A program made the position numbers and the translations under genes. Under the pieces are notes generated by a model. The model had not been told where the DNA came from, searched no databases, and saw only the letters and a list, made by a program, of their open reading frames with translations. Shown here in pieces: positions 13,101-20,129 of a stretch of 64,000 bases of DNA. Numbering within the stretch: position 1 is the stretch's first letter; every line of letters begins with the position of its first letter. The stretch lies in the NCBI GenBank assembly GCA_011037195.1, contig JAAEAF010000221.1:344012-408011 (forward strand). The letters run 5' to 3'. Origin of the DNA: Triatoma infestans (taxonomy: Eukaryota; Arthropoda; Insecta; Hemiptera; Reduviidae).

Positions 13101-16100
13101 ATTAAAATCAAGCTTTAAATTTCCTTCTAGCCTATGGAACTCAATTTTCTTCCCCCGTTTAAATTAGAGATTATTCGTATAATGTGCAGTTGAAATTTCA
13201 TATCGCCCCCTATTATAAAAGGCCTTTAAAATGCATTTCAGAACAAGACATCTCTCTCAACATATTATTAATATAGTTTAATCATAATTTAATATCATTT
13301 ACAACATTAGCGTGATAAATAAAAACTAATACATTTTACTTGCTCTAATTATTTATTATACCATTTTCTACCAAACTTCTTACAAACCAATTTACCTACA
13401 TATTTTCTTCTGTTAATCCTTGCATGCGTTTCAGTAGTTATTTATTATTATTAACAAGGTTTTAACTTTATGCATTGTCTTACTCAAACTTTATCTATTC
13501 TAAAGTGTTAAATGTTTAAAAGGCAATGCCAGATGAGTTTTTTGAAGAAAAAAGAATTCTTTATTGCTCTGTGTTTCCGTATCATTGGTGCTCTTCTTCA
13601 GGAGCTCTTTAGGGTAGGAGAGGTGTGTATATGTTGAGATCGTTGAGATTGAAATGAATCATTTCTTAAACACACACACACACACACGCATGCATATAAC
13701 GTCCCGCATAAGTCAACAAGTGTAGTGCGTAATAGAAACATTAACTCTCTACATGAACTTGATAACCTTACTTTTCTGACGATGGATGAAAATCGCAAAC
13801 CGATCAGGAACATGAAAAATATGCATGCTGCGACGGACAAAATTACGAATGTTTAATAATTTCTTTATCCAACTTATGAAAAAAATATACTCCCAAAATA
13901 ATTATTTAATAAATTAATCAATATATATTTCATTGAATGTGTCATCATAACAGAAAATATGAAAGTTAGATTTATACAAAATTGGTTTATAGAAACCTCA
14001 CTAAGAAGTTATTATAGCTTTGACCAACTGCCAAATGTCAAAGGTCTGAATGGCTCGCAACGGGGAATTTTTCCTGTAGAAAAAAAAATAATGGAACTTG
14101 TATCCGCTAAATGTACATTTCATCTGTAATTGTTTGTTATATTTTAAAATTGGTTCATGTTATTTTTTGGTTTATTTTCTGCAAAATAATAAATAAAGGA
14201 GGAAGCAGGAATCATCTCCCGGTACAAGCGCACAGACACCTGAAAACGATGATGCAGAAATTACCATACATTCAGCCCATTCAGAATTGGTATGTAATAC
14301 AAGTTGTCAGAGTGCCCCTCCCATTTCTATGGGGAGGAGGGGACAGATGCTTTTTTTTTTAAGATTAGTTTTGTTTTGGTTATTGCTTTCCTACTAATTA
14401 GTTTGTAGTAATTATTGCTTTCCTACTATTCAAGTCCATTTCACTAACAGGCTAACATTGCAAAATTTCGTACAAGAATATTTTTTTCTTTATACATTGC
14501 TTATTTAATGTTCCTTGACTTATTCACCTGGGGTGGTTAATTTTTTCTCTTCCGAGATTGTTCTCACGTGCCCCTGGATATACATATATCCAACTGAACG
14601 AACAAGGTCAGTTGCAAGCGCAGCTTAATTTTATAGTGGGCCGCGCGTCGCAGAATATGCGCTGAGCCGAAGTCATGGTGTAATGAAAAAAAAGGTTCAG
14701 GAATATTGGCGATGGCTTGACTTTTTTTGTTTCTTGTCACTTTATTTTTATGTTTAACTACTAACCAGCCTTATTGTTGTTGATACTCTGCACTATTTAA
14801 TTTCAGTTCAAAGGATATCTCACTCGCTTCCTTTCGATAATGAATTACTTTTGAGTTTAAAAAAATGTGATGAAAAACATTCACATAACTTTTGTTTTAC
14901 TTCATTTTCCATCTGCCAGCTGACAAATTATTTTCACCTGAGGCATTTTTAAAATACACTATTATAAAGGCATGAAAACCGCACACCTAGTTTAGTTGTG
15001 AAGCCAAACCTACCAGTTCCCGCAGAACTACCTCTAAAATTAATATTTTCCGAAATAAGTTTCAAATAAAAGTATTAAATTTATATATTTATAGCGTTTA
15101 TAGACTAGATTTTAAAAAACTCTATGGAGTCTTTTTTTGAGAAAATCGTGAAAAAGTTAAGCACCTCATTCAGAAAAATTACACTTTGGTTAATTGATCT
15201 ATTAGGAGCTTGGTATTTTAGAGTTCTGGAGAAGGTAAGATCTTTGATAGCCTTATATAACCTTATTAGTAAAAACATTTGGTTCCATTATCCTAATAAT
15301 GAGAACGCAATTAAATCCTTCAGCACTGTTTCAATTAAAAATTATAACCTTGTAAATAATGGTGAATTAATTTTTCCCACTTGTGCTGGTTGTTGGAATG
15401 CTTCACGTTTCAAATGCTTTCTATGAAATGCAAAGCTTTTTTCCTATTATTTTGTTGTGATAACCTTTACTTATTTTGTTACATATTTGTTGCTATAGAT
15501 AACATTGGTATTTTAGAACCTTTTTTAGTTAAAAAAAAAAAACCTATATAAGGATAATAAAATAGAATATTCTTATTTTCCTAGGATGTGAGTACACTAG
15601 TTGAGGAGTATGCAGAAAATAGGCGACTTACCAGATATCAGAAGAATTTATTAGGACGGTCAATAACCGCAGATACTCATATTCCTTTAAAGTTAGTATT
15701 CATAACTTGTAAGTTTAGGAATAAAAATTAGAATAGAAATAGCCAGAAGAGTGTACTGCTTGCAGTTGTAATATTTCATCATTTTTAACTATTTATATAA
15801 TCGCTGATTTTATGATTTTTGAAAACGTAAATGTTCTCAAATTATAAAAAAAAATTTCTTGGTAACAAGATAAACAAAATTTGGAACATTTTATTCTGAA
15901 CCAATTATATCCACAATAGTATTGTAAGCAGTTTGTAATTCGCTCGCGATTGTACGTTTCTGTCTGGTTCTGAATTGTAAATTATTGGGTTATGTTTCAA
16001 TATGTTCCAATGAACGTGTAAATGAATGATGAAATATTTTGAATGTTTTTTAAGAGAAATACGTTTCAATGATCTGAATTTCAAATCCTGTATGAATGCT

Positions 16101-18575
16101 TGTCCATATTTATCCTTCGCATGTTTGAAGTTGCATATTCTGCCTCTCCCTGACAAAAAAAAAAACTACACCTTCACAGCTAATGGGGCAAGATGTAACG
16201 ACCCTGAAGGGGCTCATTGCAATATGATATGGGCAAAATGTCGGTTTCTAGCAATCCAAACCCGAAAGTGTTTCTCAGGAAAATGGCCGCGGAAACTTAA
16301 AATGATTTAAAAAAATTCGATGTGTAACATTCAGATGACTTTCTCTCACTCCAATTTACATAGTCTTTTGTTTTACAAACTCTAAAGCGGCCTCTACACG
16401 GTCAATATCAGCATTGACAATATAACCATCAATACTCGTGCTAACCAATCACAAACTTCGTTACTTCAATAATGTTGATCGTGTAAGGTAATGAAGTATT
16501 GTGATTGGTTAGCACGAGTATTGATGGTTATATTGCCAATACTGATATTGACAATATTATTGACCGTGTAGAGACCGCTTCTTCTTATTATAATTGCACT
16601 AATAATTAGTTCGATTCTTTTTTTAATTTTGTTGCAAGCAACTAGATTTTGATTGAATACCATCTTTATAATACTCTTTCGATGATTTGTGGATTGCGCC
16701 ACCTTCATGGAATAAATATTCGGAGATTTTTGTTTTGTTTTATAGCTCACATTAATTTTATAAAGCAGTAAATATGTCAGAAACATTTTGATTTTTTGCA
16801 TTTTTTTTTTTTTAATTTCATTGCAAATTTGATAATTTATAAAATACCTACGAAGGGAAAATAAGTAACAAAATTCTAACTAGTTTTTTCAAAGAAATAA
16901 TTAGCCAATCACAATGTACAAGTGAAGGTGTTAAATGTGGGCATGGTCCATATGGTATTTCTAAATTTCTGATTGGCCTAAAACACATGTCCACATTTCA
17001 CACCATCACTTCTAGACTGTGATTAGCTAATTACTTATAGCTAATAATTAATATGAAAATCTAGTTTGAATTTTTTTACTAATTTACCTTTCGTAGGTAT
17101 TTCATACATTATCTAATTGTGCAATAAAAATCATAAAAAAAAATGCAAAAAATCAAGTTATTTCTAACATATTATTTAATATTTTATATAATTAATGAAA
17201 AAAAACTATTACAGTAAAAGCTATTAATGAAAAAACTCAGAATTTTCATTCAATTGTTAAAAAAGAAGGCAAAAGAGGTGTAAATACAAGATCCGATGTA
17301 AGTCCGCCATTTTGTATTTGGCCGTTTATACAGTGGGACAAAATAGAATTCATGTTAAACACCTACAATAATTTGTTCAAGGAATTCATAATTTCCACCT
17401 TTTCTTAGACCTGGAGTTTGCATCTATTCATTATATCCTATTGTCCTTGATTTTATGTAGGTATCGCACTCCACAAAGTATTTAAAGAGAACTATAAAGA
17501 TGGAAATTTACGCAAAAGCTAGCTTTTTTTTTAATTTAACGCGCGTCAACATCTATGGTCACTGGCCCGGAGCCTTCTCAGTCCACTGCCAGCCTCCGGA
17601 CAGTGCTTTTTCGTTACAGACAACAGTGTCCATCCCAAACAGTGAGCTGTAGAGGCTCCTAGGAAGAAAAAAGACAGTTGAACTCGAACCCGGGGTTCGT
17701 ACGCATAGGAGACCATAACGCTAACACCTTAACTATTCCCTTCCCTCAGCTAGCTATTCAATCAAAATCTACTTCATCTTAATCACGATTTCTCTACTGC
17801 GAAATGGCAATCTTTCTTCACACTTACAATTCTTATTAGTGTTTAAAAGCATGGGCATTTTTATACAGAATCGCGATTCAAAATGCGAGGTCAAATTTTC
17901 AAACTGGGAATTTTGGCAACTTACATATTTGTAATTAATATTATTTAGTTGTCAGAATTGTATAGCACATTGTTAAACTGAAAAAGCTTATTAAAGGAAA
18001 ACATAACCCCCCCTCCCCACACACACACACACACAAGTCCACTTAAATGAATTTTCCCGGAGAAATGTTTCAAATAAAAGTTGTAGCCCTTTGTATGTGT
18101 AGTTTATGTACTAAGTTCGAAGAAAATTGTTCGAGTTGTTTTTGAGAAAATCACAAAAAACTGAAGAAAAAAAAAACATTCAGTAATTCACTTCCGGTTG
18201 ATGAATTTTGCCCGAAATCTTCGCGTCTGATGCGGTGGCAATACTGAAACGGAATACCAACTTTGAGCTTCCTGCAACTTTTCGTTTTGAGATATTCTTT
18301 TCACACTCATCCGCACACACACTTTTCTGAAACCACTTTTTTGGACTCATGGGATCTCAAAACGTTTTTTTTTTCGGAGAAAATTACGAAATTCTGGCAC
18401 CAATCGCAATATTGGTCTTTTTCTTTATTGTTGAAAATTTCTTTTAGTAAAATTTTTAACGTTTTCAATTTGTTCTAGAAAACAGCATGACGAAGCCTTG
18501 GAAAATTCAGACAGCGAAAATGATACTATTTTCACGCCAGTAAAATCCACACAACCACGCGGGAAAAACAAATAA
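621..18575 (+). CDS. Unrecognised Ser/Arg-rich protein with tandemly duplicated mini-exons (15 exons, 5' partial)
   Basis: I could splice fifteen plus-strand exons in frame: 621-1135, 1237-1539, 2390-2599, 2755-3003, 3867-4013, 4166-4333, 4524-4583, 6083-6142, 6598-6657, 7490-7552, 10152-10214, 14199-14289, 15109-15234, 15585-15691 and 18479-18575. All have AG acceptors and GT donors. They total 2319 nt, giving 772 residues and a TAA stop. There is no initiator, because the reading frame enters in phase 0 from an upstream exon outside the window. The protein is hydrophilic and rich in Ser, Lys, Arg and acidic residues, with repeated R-R-x-S motifs that resemble sites for basophilic kinases. 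Residues about 455-490 form a Trp-rich, helix-like stretch across exons 5-6. Residues about 531-663 consist of diverged copies of a unit of about 20 residues, one per exon. I recognise no family and do not assign a function; a nuclear or cytoskeletal scaffold is possible but unsupported. The consistent phase and open frame make the gene model strong, while individual mini-exons could be alternatively used. Confidence 0.85.
1237..1539 (+). CDS. Host gene exon 2
   Basis: Acceptor ATACAG ends at 1236 and the donor is TG|GTATT at 1540. The frame continues as R-R-S-S-C and contains the motif R-R-S-R-K-S-S-I-L-S. It is phase 2 at both ends (303 nt). Reading past the donor reaches a stop within about 100 nt, which supports this exon end. 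Confidence 0.85.
1540..2389 (+). other. Intron 2, no gene or element recognised
   Basis: An 850-nt AT-rich intron. Short ORFs on both strands at 1573-2110 have biased, low-complexity translations and match no family I know. I see nothing supportable in it. Confidence 0.6.
2390..2599 (+). CDS. Host gene exon 3, first copy of the SLPP...RRRSS...SLLP block
   Basis: Acceptor CTATAG ends at 2389 and the donor is AG|GTATT at 2600. It encodes a basic segment with K-S-L-P-P, then S-P-R-R-R-S-S-S-R-I-S-L-L-P. Exon 4 carries the same block in the same order, so exons 3 and 4 are probably an old duplication. It is phase 2 at both ends (210 nt). Confidence 0.85.
2755..3003 (+). CDS. Host gene exon 4, second copy of the SLPD...RRRAS...SILP block
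   Basis: Acceptor TTATTAG ends at 2754 and the donor is AG|GTAAA at 3004. It encodes G-K-P-R-S-L-P-D-L-S-V-R-R-R-A-S-T-R-M-S and I-L-P-K-L-S-E-E-D, aligning with exon 3 over about 35 residues. It is phase 2 at both ends (249 nt). Confidence 0.85.
3165..3545. repeat. Dispersed repeat family D, copy in intron 4
   Basis: It contains two degenerate runs of the family's diagnostic phrase (GGCTCCAACGATTTTCTTTA at about 3500, and a variant at about 3265), each preceded by a poly-T/C lead-in and the ACTGAATGGA phrase. The same words recur at 57170, 58725, 60830 and 61220, and in reverse complement at 44345, 49500 and 61695. Confidence 0.6.
3867..4013 (+). CDS. Host gene exon 5
   Basis: Acceptor TAACAG ends at 3866 and the donor is AA|GTAAG at 4014. 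It encodes a Ser/Thr-rich stretch and then a helix-like segment ending W-A-E-K-M-F-G-K-A-Q-A-K, which continues into exon 6 as W-W-S-K-V-R-E-Q-Q-K-R-W. It is phase 2 at both ends (147 nt). Confidence 0.8.
4166..4333 (+). CDS. Host gene exon 6
   Basis: Acceptor GGCAAG ends at 4165 and the donor is AT|GTGAGT at 4334. It opens with a Trp-rich basic helix (W-W-S-K-V-R-E-Q-Q-K-R-W) and continues with a Ser/Thr/Pro-rich linker. It is phase 2 at both ends (168 nt). Confidence 0.8.
4524..4583 (+). CDS. Host gene exon 7, 20-residue repeat unit 1
   Basis: A symmetric 60-nt mini-exon with acceptor TTCTAG and donor AG|GTGATG. It encodes N-K-G-D-V-E-T-E-S-V-K-S-S-K-S-G-R-S-S-R. It is most similar to unit 3 (exon 9), sharing K-x-D-V-E-T and S-V-K-S. 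It is too short for ordinary ORF scans. Confidence 0.75.
4584..6082 (+). other. Intron 7, hammerhead-like motif plus unassigned sequence
   Basis: A 1.5-kb intron. It holds the hammerhead-like motif at 5300-5340. The stretch 4620-5160 shares short phrases with 6745-7150 (for example AAAACATTAAG), suggesting an old unclassified repeat. No further mini-exon with the right phase was found here. Confidence 0.5.
5300..5340 (-). ncRNA. Hammerhead-like ribozyme motif, variant core
   Basis: Read on the minus strand it gives CTGATAA, a strong 5-bp stem II (GACAG / CTGTC around AAAACT), GAAA, then CGTT and the cleavage position. The first core box is CTGATAA rather than CTGANGA, and stem I is weak in this copy, so activity is doubtful. 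It is probably the decayed ribozyme of a retroelement. Confidence 0.4.
6083..6142 (+). CDS. Host gene exon 8, repeat unit 2
   Basis: A symmetric 60-nt mini-exon with acceptor TGTGTAG and donor AG|GTGAGT. It encodes L-R-K-D-D-E-S-L-S-I-T-S-Q-K-N-R-K-S-P-R and keeps the K-D-x-E-[ST] start and the S-x-R end of the unit. Confidence 0.75.
6598..6657 (+). CDS. Host gene exon 9, repeat unit 3
   Basis: A symmetric 60-nt mini-exon with acceptor TTTGTAG and donor AG|GTAAGA. It encodes L-N-K-D-V-E-T-S-S-V-K-S-D-R-S-G-Q-S-T-R, the copy closest to exon 7. Confidence 0.75.
6658..7489 (+). other. Intron 9, nothing recognised
   Basis: An 830-nt intron. It has a few short pyrimidine-rich stretches (6960-7100) but no recognisable ORF, RNA or repeat boundary. 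Confidence 0.5.
7490..7552 (+). CDS. Host gene exon 10, repeat unit 4
   Basis: A symmetric 63-nt mini-exon with acceptor TTAGCAG and donor AG|GTTAGA. It encodes F-K-K-E-I-V-M-S-S-P-A-S-S-E-K-S-I-K-I-G-R. It is diverged, but has the same phase, length class and basic/Ser pattern. Confidence 0.7.
7702..7740 (+). pseudogene. U2 snRNA 5'-end fragment
   Basis: CGCTTCTCGGTCTTTTGGCT, followed by AAAATCAATTTGTAGAATC, matches the highly conserved 5' end of U2 snRNA (CGCTTCTCGGCCTTTTGGCT...), including the branch-point-recognition neighbourhood GTAG-ATC. Similarity fades after about 40-60 nt. The rest of the roughly 190-nt U2 RNA, including the Sm site, is missing, so this is a retropseudogene or a U2-derived element head and not a functional gene. 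Confidence 0.75.
7782..8035 (-). mobile_element. 5'-truncated copy of the RNase H-type LINE (same family as 50780-54240)
   Basis: It starts with a T-run (polyA tail of a minus-strand element) at 7782-7791 and then aligns colinearly with 50820-51085, including GGCAGCCCAGTAT, GCATCATACACGAAAGTGGA, AAATGCTCCCCTGTCAT and GCACAAAGGGCAATGG. Similarity stops at about 8035. It is a short 3' fragment, as produced by abortive target-primed reverse transcription. Confidence 0.8.
8220..8345. repeat. Unclassified GC-richer island, possible LINE remnant
   Basis: It is markedly less AT-rich than its surroundings and contains a small palindrome (GCCCCGTAAAGGGG). There is no open frame. It may be a non-coding retroelement remnant, and I cannot classify it. 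Confidence 0.25.
8454..9599. mobile_element. TIR element of the CGGCCTCTACACG family, 1.15 kb
   Basis: The left end (AAACGGCCTCTACACGGTCA) and the right end, in reverse complement (CAAAGCGGCCTCTACACGATC), match over more than 30 bp, including AATAATATTG repeats. Subterminal ACCTTACACGATCAATATT occurs near both ends. The interior has no long ORF. The 16384-16580 element shares the same ends, so this is a non-autonomous DNA transposon family. I could not define a target duplication. Confidence 0.65.
9888..9930 (+). ncRNA. Decayed hammerhead ribozyme motif (ACCGGT family)
   Basis: CATC, CTGATGA, a GGGC...ACCC hairpin, GCAA in place of GAAA, then CCGGTC and GATG, which pairs with CATC as stem I. 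The sequence on either side matches 57331-57412. The GAAA to GCAA change should abolish cleavage. Confidence 0.65.
10152..10214 (+). CDS. Host gene exon 11, repeat unit 5
   Basis: A symmetric 63-nt mini-exon with acceptor TTTCAG and donor AG|GTAAGT. It encodes R-R-K-D-I-E-N-A-S-T-S-S-E-L-S-S-K-H-W-R-R. The K-D-I-E core is kept. Confidence 0.7.
10587..11735 (+). mobile_element. Mariner-family DNA transposon, complete ends but dead
   Basis: It is bounded by imperfect TIRs of about 28 bp (left C-T-GGGGTGTAACAAAAGTC, right in reverse complement CACGGGTGTAACTAAAGTC) and flanked by TA dinucleotides at 10585-10586 and 11736-11737, the mariner target duplication. At 1149 bp it is near the usual 1.2-1.3 kb. 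Its transposase has several frameshifts and stops. Confidence 0.9.
10840..11690 (+). pseudogene. Mariner transposase, broken
   Basis: Translation in shifting frames gives mariner landmarks in order: a helix-turn-helix-like N-terminal part (10860-11040), I-I-I-C-D-K-K-W-V-Y-F (about 11130-11160, where families usually have G-D-E-K-W-V), K-K-V-M-L-C-V, a V-P-G-G-S-V-V-I-S-E-L-Y region (11280-11330), D-N-P-R-A-H-T holding the second catalytic Asp (about 11390), and S-D-Y-R-L-F-R-S-M-A-H with D-E-V-K-T-G for the third (about 11490-11570). In-frame stops and frame changes separate these blocks, so it cannot make an active enzyme. Confidence 0.85.
12350..12450. repeat. Possible retroelement 3' tail
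   Basis: A short, less AT-rich patch (GGCTTCTGGCCCGCTCTCAG) runs into AATTATAAATAAATAAAAT. It looks like a short LINE 3' end, but there is no coding sequence to confirm it. Confidence 0.2.
12815..12852 (-). ncRNA. Decayed hammerhead motif, left arm
   Basis: The minus strand reads CTGAGA (one base lost from CTGANGA), TGGATGAATTAGCC and GAAAGCGGTAG. It is recognisable only by comparison with 37550-37585. Confidence 0.4.
13030..13050 (+). repeat. CA microsatellite
   Basis: An imperfect (CA)n tract. Further CA tracts lie at 13671-13687, 18017-18035 and 49694-49730. Confidence 0.8.
13768..13815 (+). ncRNA. Decayed hammerhead motif, right arm
   Basis: CTGACGA, then TGGATGAAAATC, then GCAAACCGATC. 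The first core box is intact, but the GAAA box and the ACCGGT palindrome are mutated. Confidence 0.5.
14199..14289 (+). CDS. Host gene exon 12, where the phase changes from 2 to 0
   Basis: Acceptor AATAAAG ends at 14198 and the donor is G|GTATGT at 14290. It begins R-R-K-Q-E-S-S-P and becomes acidic and Ser/His-rich. It enters in phase 2 and leaves in phase 0. The acceptor has a weak pyrimidine tract, so the exact 5' edge is less certain. Confidence 0.65.
14555..14692 (+). repeat. Dispersed repeat family R, plus copy
   Basis: About 138 bp aligning with the reverse complement of 45108-45245: GAGATTGTTCTCACGTGCCC, CCAACT[GA]AACGAACAA, AGCGCAGC, GGGCCGCGCG and GCCGAAGTCA in the same order. It is GC-richer than its flanks and non-coding in both copies. 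Identity unknown. Confidence 0.65.
15045..15200 (+). repeat. Dispersed repeat family D, copy overlapping exon 13
   Basis: AATATTTTCCGAAATAAGTTTCAAATAAAAGT, the run to TTTTTTGAGAAAATCGTGAAAAA, and CATTCAGAAAAATTACACTT parallel 18045-18190 base for base with small indels. The splice acceptor and coding part of exon 13 fall inside this copy. Confidence 0.6.
15109..15234 (+). CDS. Host gene exon 13, candidate repeat-derived cassette exon
   Basis: A symmetric phase 0 exon of 126 nt with acceptor GACTAG (15103-15108) and donor AAG|GTAAGA at 15235. It encodes 42 residues including M-E-S-F-F-E-K-I-V-K-K-L-S and a hydrophobic W-L-I-D-L-L-G-A-W. The DNA matches the dispersed repeat seen at 18045-18440 and elsewhere, including the phrases for TTTTTGAGAAAATCG and CATTCAGnAAAATTACACTT. 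Skipping it keeps the frame. It may be a true exonised repeat, an alternative cassette, or a chance open frame. Confidence 0.5.
15585..15691 (+). CDS. Host gene exon 14
   Basis: Acceptor TTTCCTAG ends at 15584 and the donor is AA|GTTAGT at 15692. It encodes D-V-S-T-L-V-E-E-Y-A-E-N-R-R-L-T-R-Y-Q-K and a short tail. It enters in phase 0, compatible with joining to exon 13 or directly to exon 12, and exits in phase 2. Confidence 0.75.
16197..16262 (+). ncRNA. Decayed hammerhead motif (38225 family)
   Basis: ACCCTGAAGG, GGCTCATTGC...GATATGGGC, CAAAATGTC, then GGTTTC. It aligns along its length with the intact copy at 38221-38270 but has a G for the last A of the first box and CAAAAT for GAAAC. 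Confidence 0.55.
16384..16580. mobile_element. Foldback element of the CGGCCTCTACACG family, 197 bp
   Basis: A near-perfect palindrome: AAAGCGGCCTCTACACGGTCA...CCATCAATACTCGTGCTAACC on the left is mirrored by GGTTAGCACGAGTATTGATGG...TGACCGTGTAGAGACCGCTT on the right, with a short centre at about 16470-16490. It shares its ends with 8454-9599. It would form one long hairpin if transcribed. Confidence 0.85.
16751..17196. mobile_element. Second foldback MITE, about 445 bp
   Basis: The left arm (16751-16930) holds ATATGTCAGAAACATTTTGATTTTTTGCA, AAATACCTACGAAGGG and TTAGCCAATCACAATG. The right arm (17020-17196) is the inverse: GTGATTAGCTAATT, CCTTTCGTAGGTATTT and TGCAAAAAATCAAGTTATTTCTAACATAT. 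The arms are about 170-180 bp with about 15 percent mismatch. There is no coding capacity. It sits 170 bp from the previous foldback element. Confidence 0.8.
17525..17755 (-). mobile_element. tRNA-derived SINE, copy 1
   Basis: On the minus strand it has a tRNA-like head with an A-box-like GTTAGCGTTATGG and a B-box-like stretch (ACCCCGGGTTCGAGTTC). A body ending in CCATAGATGTTGACGCGCG follows, then an A-rich tail (seen as T-run 17525-17533). The body matches 19806-20010. There are RNA polymerase III internal promoter elements but no coding capacity. Confidence 0.7.
18045..18440 (+). repeat. Dispersed repeat family D, longest clear copy
   Basis: It carries the family phrases in order: AATTTTCCCGGAGAAATGTT, TCAAATAAAAGTTGTAG, TGTATGTGTAGTTTATG, the GAAGAAAATTG...TTTTTGAGAAAATC run, CATTCAGTAA, CACTTCCGGTTGATGAATTT, TGATGCGGTGGCAATAC, GAGCTTCCTGCAACTTTTCG, a CA-rich patch, GACTCATGGGATCTCAAAACG, and CACCAATCGCAATATTGG. 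It lies directly upstream of the terminal exon. Confidence 0.7.
18479..18575 (+). CDS. Host gene terminal coding exon
   Basis: Acceptor TGTTCTAG ends at 18478. The frame completes a split Lys codon and encodes K-Q-H-D-E-A-L-E-N-S-D-S-E-N-D followed by a short basic tail ending G-K-N-K and TAA at 18573-18575. An A/T-rich 3' UTR with polyadenylation hexamers follows. Confidence 0.8.
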
Positions 18576-18658
18576 TTCTTTTATTATCAAGTAATAACCT
18601 GTTTTAAATATTAAACTGGAAAACAAAATATAAAAAAAAAGTATATGTATAATAATTT

Positions 18659-18664
18659 AATAAA
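18659..18664 (+). terminator. Candidate polyadenylation signal of the Ser/Arg-rich gene
   Basis: AATAAA lies 84 nt after the stop codon. A second AATAAA lies at 18805-18810. Either could end the transcript, and I cannot tell which is used. Confidence 0.5.
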
Positions 18665-19005
18665 AGCCAAAATTGTAAATATAATTGTAGTTTAAGTTAT
18701 GGATACACGTTAGGAATGGATATACAGTAGTTTGGTAATTTGTCTATTTGTTCATATATAAATATAAAATAATTAGCGTTTTACGTAATTGAATCATACA
18801 TATTAATAAAAAATGCAATTGTGTTTTCTGCTTTTAGAAAGTGTCGAAACTAGAAACTATAAGGCTAAGGCTAGTTATATTATTGTGTTTAAAGGGGTTA
18901 GCGATAGGGCCGACTAACCATTGAGCTGCTGCTCCCTCAGTCCCTCTTGTTCCATTATAGTATCATTAAAATCTTTCTAATTTTGTATTGTTACATAATG
19001 CTTAA

Positions 19006-19023
19006 ATATATATATATATATAT
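19006..19023 (+). repeat. TA microsatellite
   Basis: An uninterrupted (TA)n tract of 18-20 nt downstream of the host gene. Confidence 0.8.
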
Positions 19024-19227
19024 AATAAACTTTTAGTTAGTGAACATTATTTTGACATTTTTTATTTTATTGTAAAATTGATTACTTAACGCCATTAAAA
19101 GATTGTAAAATAACTGGGGGAAAAGAAAACAATTTAATTATTTGTAAAGATCTTTTTTAGTAAAATAAATTTTTGTTAAAAAAATAATAGTTCAACATCC
19201 ATTTTCTACAACTCCTTTGGTCTTTTT

Positions 19228-19400
19228 TAACGTTATGATTATAATCATGTTGTCACATTTCATTCGTGGACTTAATTACTGAAACCACTTTTTTTGGTCT
19301 CAGGGACTTCAAAACGGATATTTTCGGTGAAAACTCGATATCGAAAATTTGACACGATTACAATACTTCCTCTTACTATAGGATTCAGAGAAAGTAACAC
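19228..19400 (+). repeat. Dispersed repeat family D fragment
   Basis: CTGAAACCACTTTTTTTGG, CTCAGGGACTTCAAAACGG, TTTCGGTGAAAACTCGAT, AAAATTTGACACGATTACAA. This corresponds to the distal part of the 18045-18440 copy. Confidence 0.6.
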
Positions 19401-19614
19401 CATTTTTCACGAAAAAGTCAAACATTGAAAATGTTTTTTTCCTTTTTGTTTTAAACCCTGTGCAGAAAATAATAGTAGTGAACCCAAAATAAAACCCAAA
19501 TTCTTGGTTATTGGTTATCCCACTTGTGAATAGGTTCAAGTTTATTTTTTAAGTTTTGTAATTTCAACCATAAAAATTAAATGTAAAGAAAAGTCAAGAA
19601 AAAATTTAATATTT

Positions 19615-19800
19615 TCAATATTAAGAAAAAAAAGAAAGGAGAAATGTTGCAAATAAAAATTGTAGGTAGCTCCTTGTATGTGTAATTCATTTACATAGTT
19701 TAAAGGAATTCGTTGAGTCGTTTTAGAGAAACATAGCAGAAAACGAAAAATACTTTTCTGTAAAAACACTTCCGGTCTTCCGATTTTCTTCGAACTCGGA
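19615..19800 (+). repeat. Dispersed repeat family D fragment
   Basis: AAGGAGAAATGTTGCAAATAAAA, TTGTATGTGTAATTCATTTAC, GAGTCGTTTTAGAGAAA, ACACTTCCGGTC. This corresponds to the proximal part of the family. A SINE follows immediately. Confidence 0.6.
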
Positions 19801-19805
19801 ATTTC

Positions 19806-20010
19806 TTTTTTTTTCTTTTAATTTAAGGCAAGTCAACATCTATGGTCATTGGCGCCCGGAGCTTTCTCAGTGTCTGTAATGACAACATCGCCAGACAGTG
19901 AGCTGTAGAGACTCCTAGGAAGAAAAAATCTAAGGGCAGCACAGTTGGACTCCAACCCGGGATCTCCGCGTGGGAGTCCAGTACGCTAACCACTATCCCC
20001 TTCCCTTCGG
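19806..20010 (-). mobile_element. tRNA-derived SINE, copy 2
   Basis: Minus-strand head GGATAGTGGTTAGCGTACTGG (A box) and GATCCCGGGTTGGAGTCC (B box). The body CTAGGAGTCTCTACAGCTCAC is shared with 17525-17755 and 36055-36265, and it ends with a T-run on the plus strand (A tail). It is about 205 bp. Confidence 0.75.
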
Positions 20011-20129
20011 AATTTCGATAACATATTTATAAACTCGTAGCCCGCAGCTGATTTCTGCCTTAAAAAATTAAGTGCATAAATAATATAAAATATATAAATA
20101 AATGTTAATTAATTGTTATGTCTGAGAGT

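Larger units (their letters stand above)
12751..13850. mobile_element. Inverted-repeat element carrying hammerhead-like motifs at both arms
   Basis: The left arm (12751-12900) runs from TTGGATGGGTCCGCAAT through a hammerhead-like block to CAAGTTCGGTAGAAAACTTG. The right arm (13735-13850) is its diverged inverse: ACATGAACTTGATAACCTTAC, a second hammerhead-like block, then CATGAAAAATATGCATGCTG. The same arms occur at 37377-37660 and 35826-36545. The interior has no ORF of note and contains CA microsatellites. Confidence 0.6.

Noticed and set aside
16026..16310. 94-codon ORF overlapping a hammerhead-like motif
   Set aside because: Overlaps the decayed ribozyme repeat. No conserved protein pattern.
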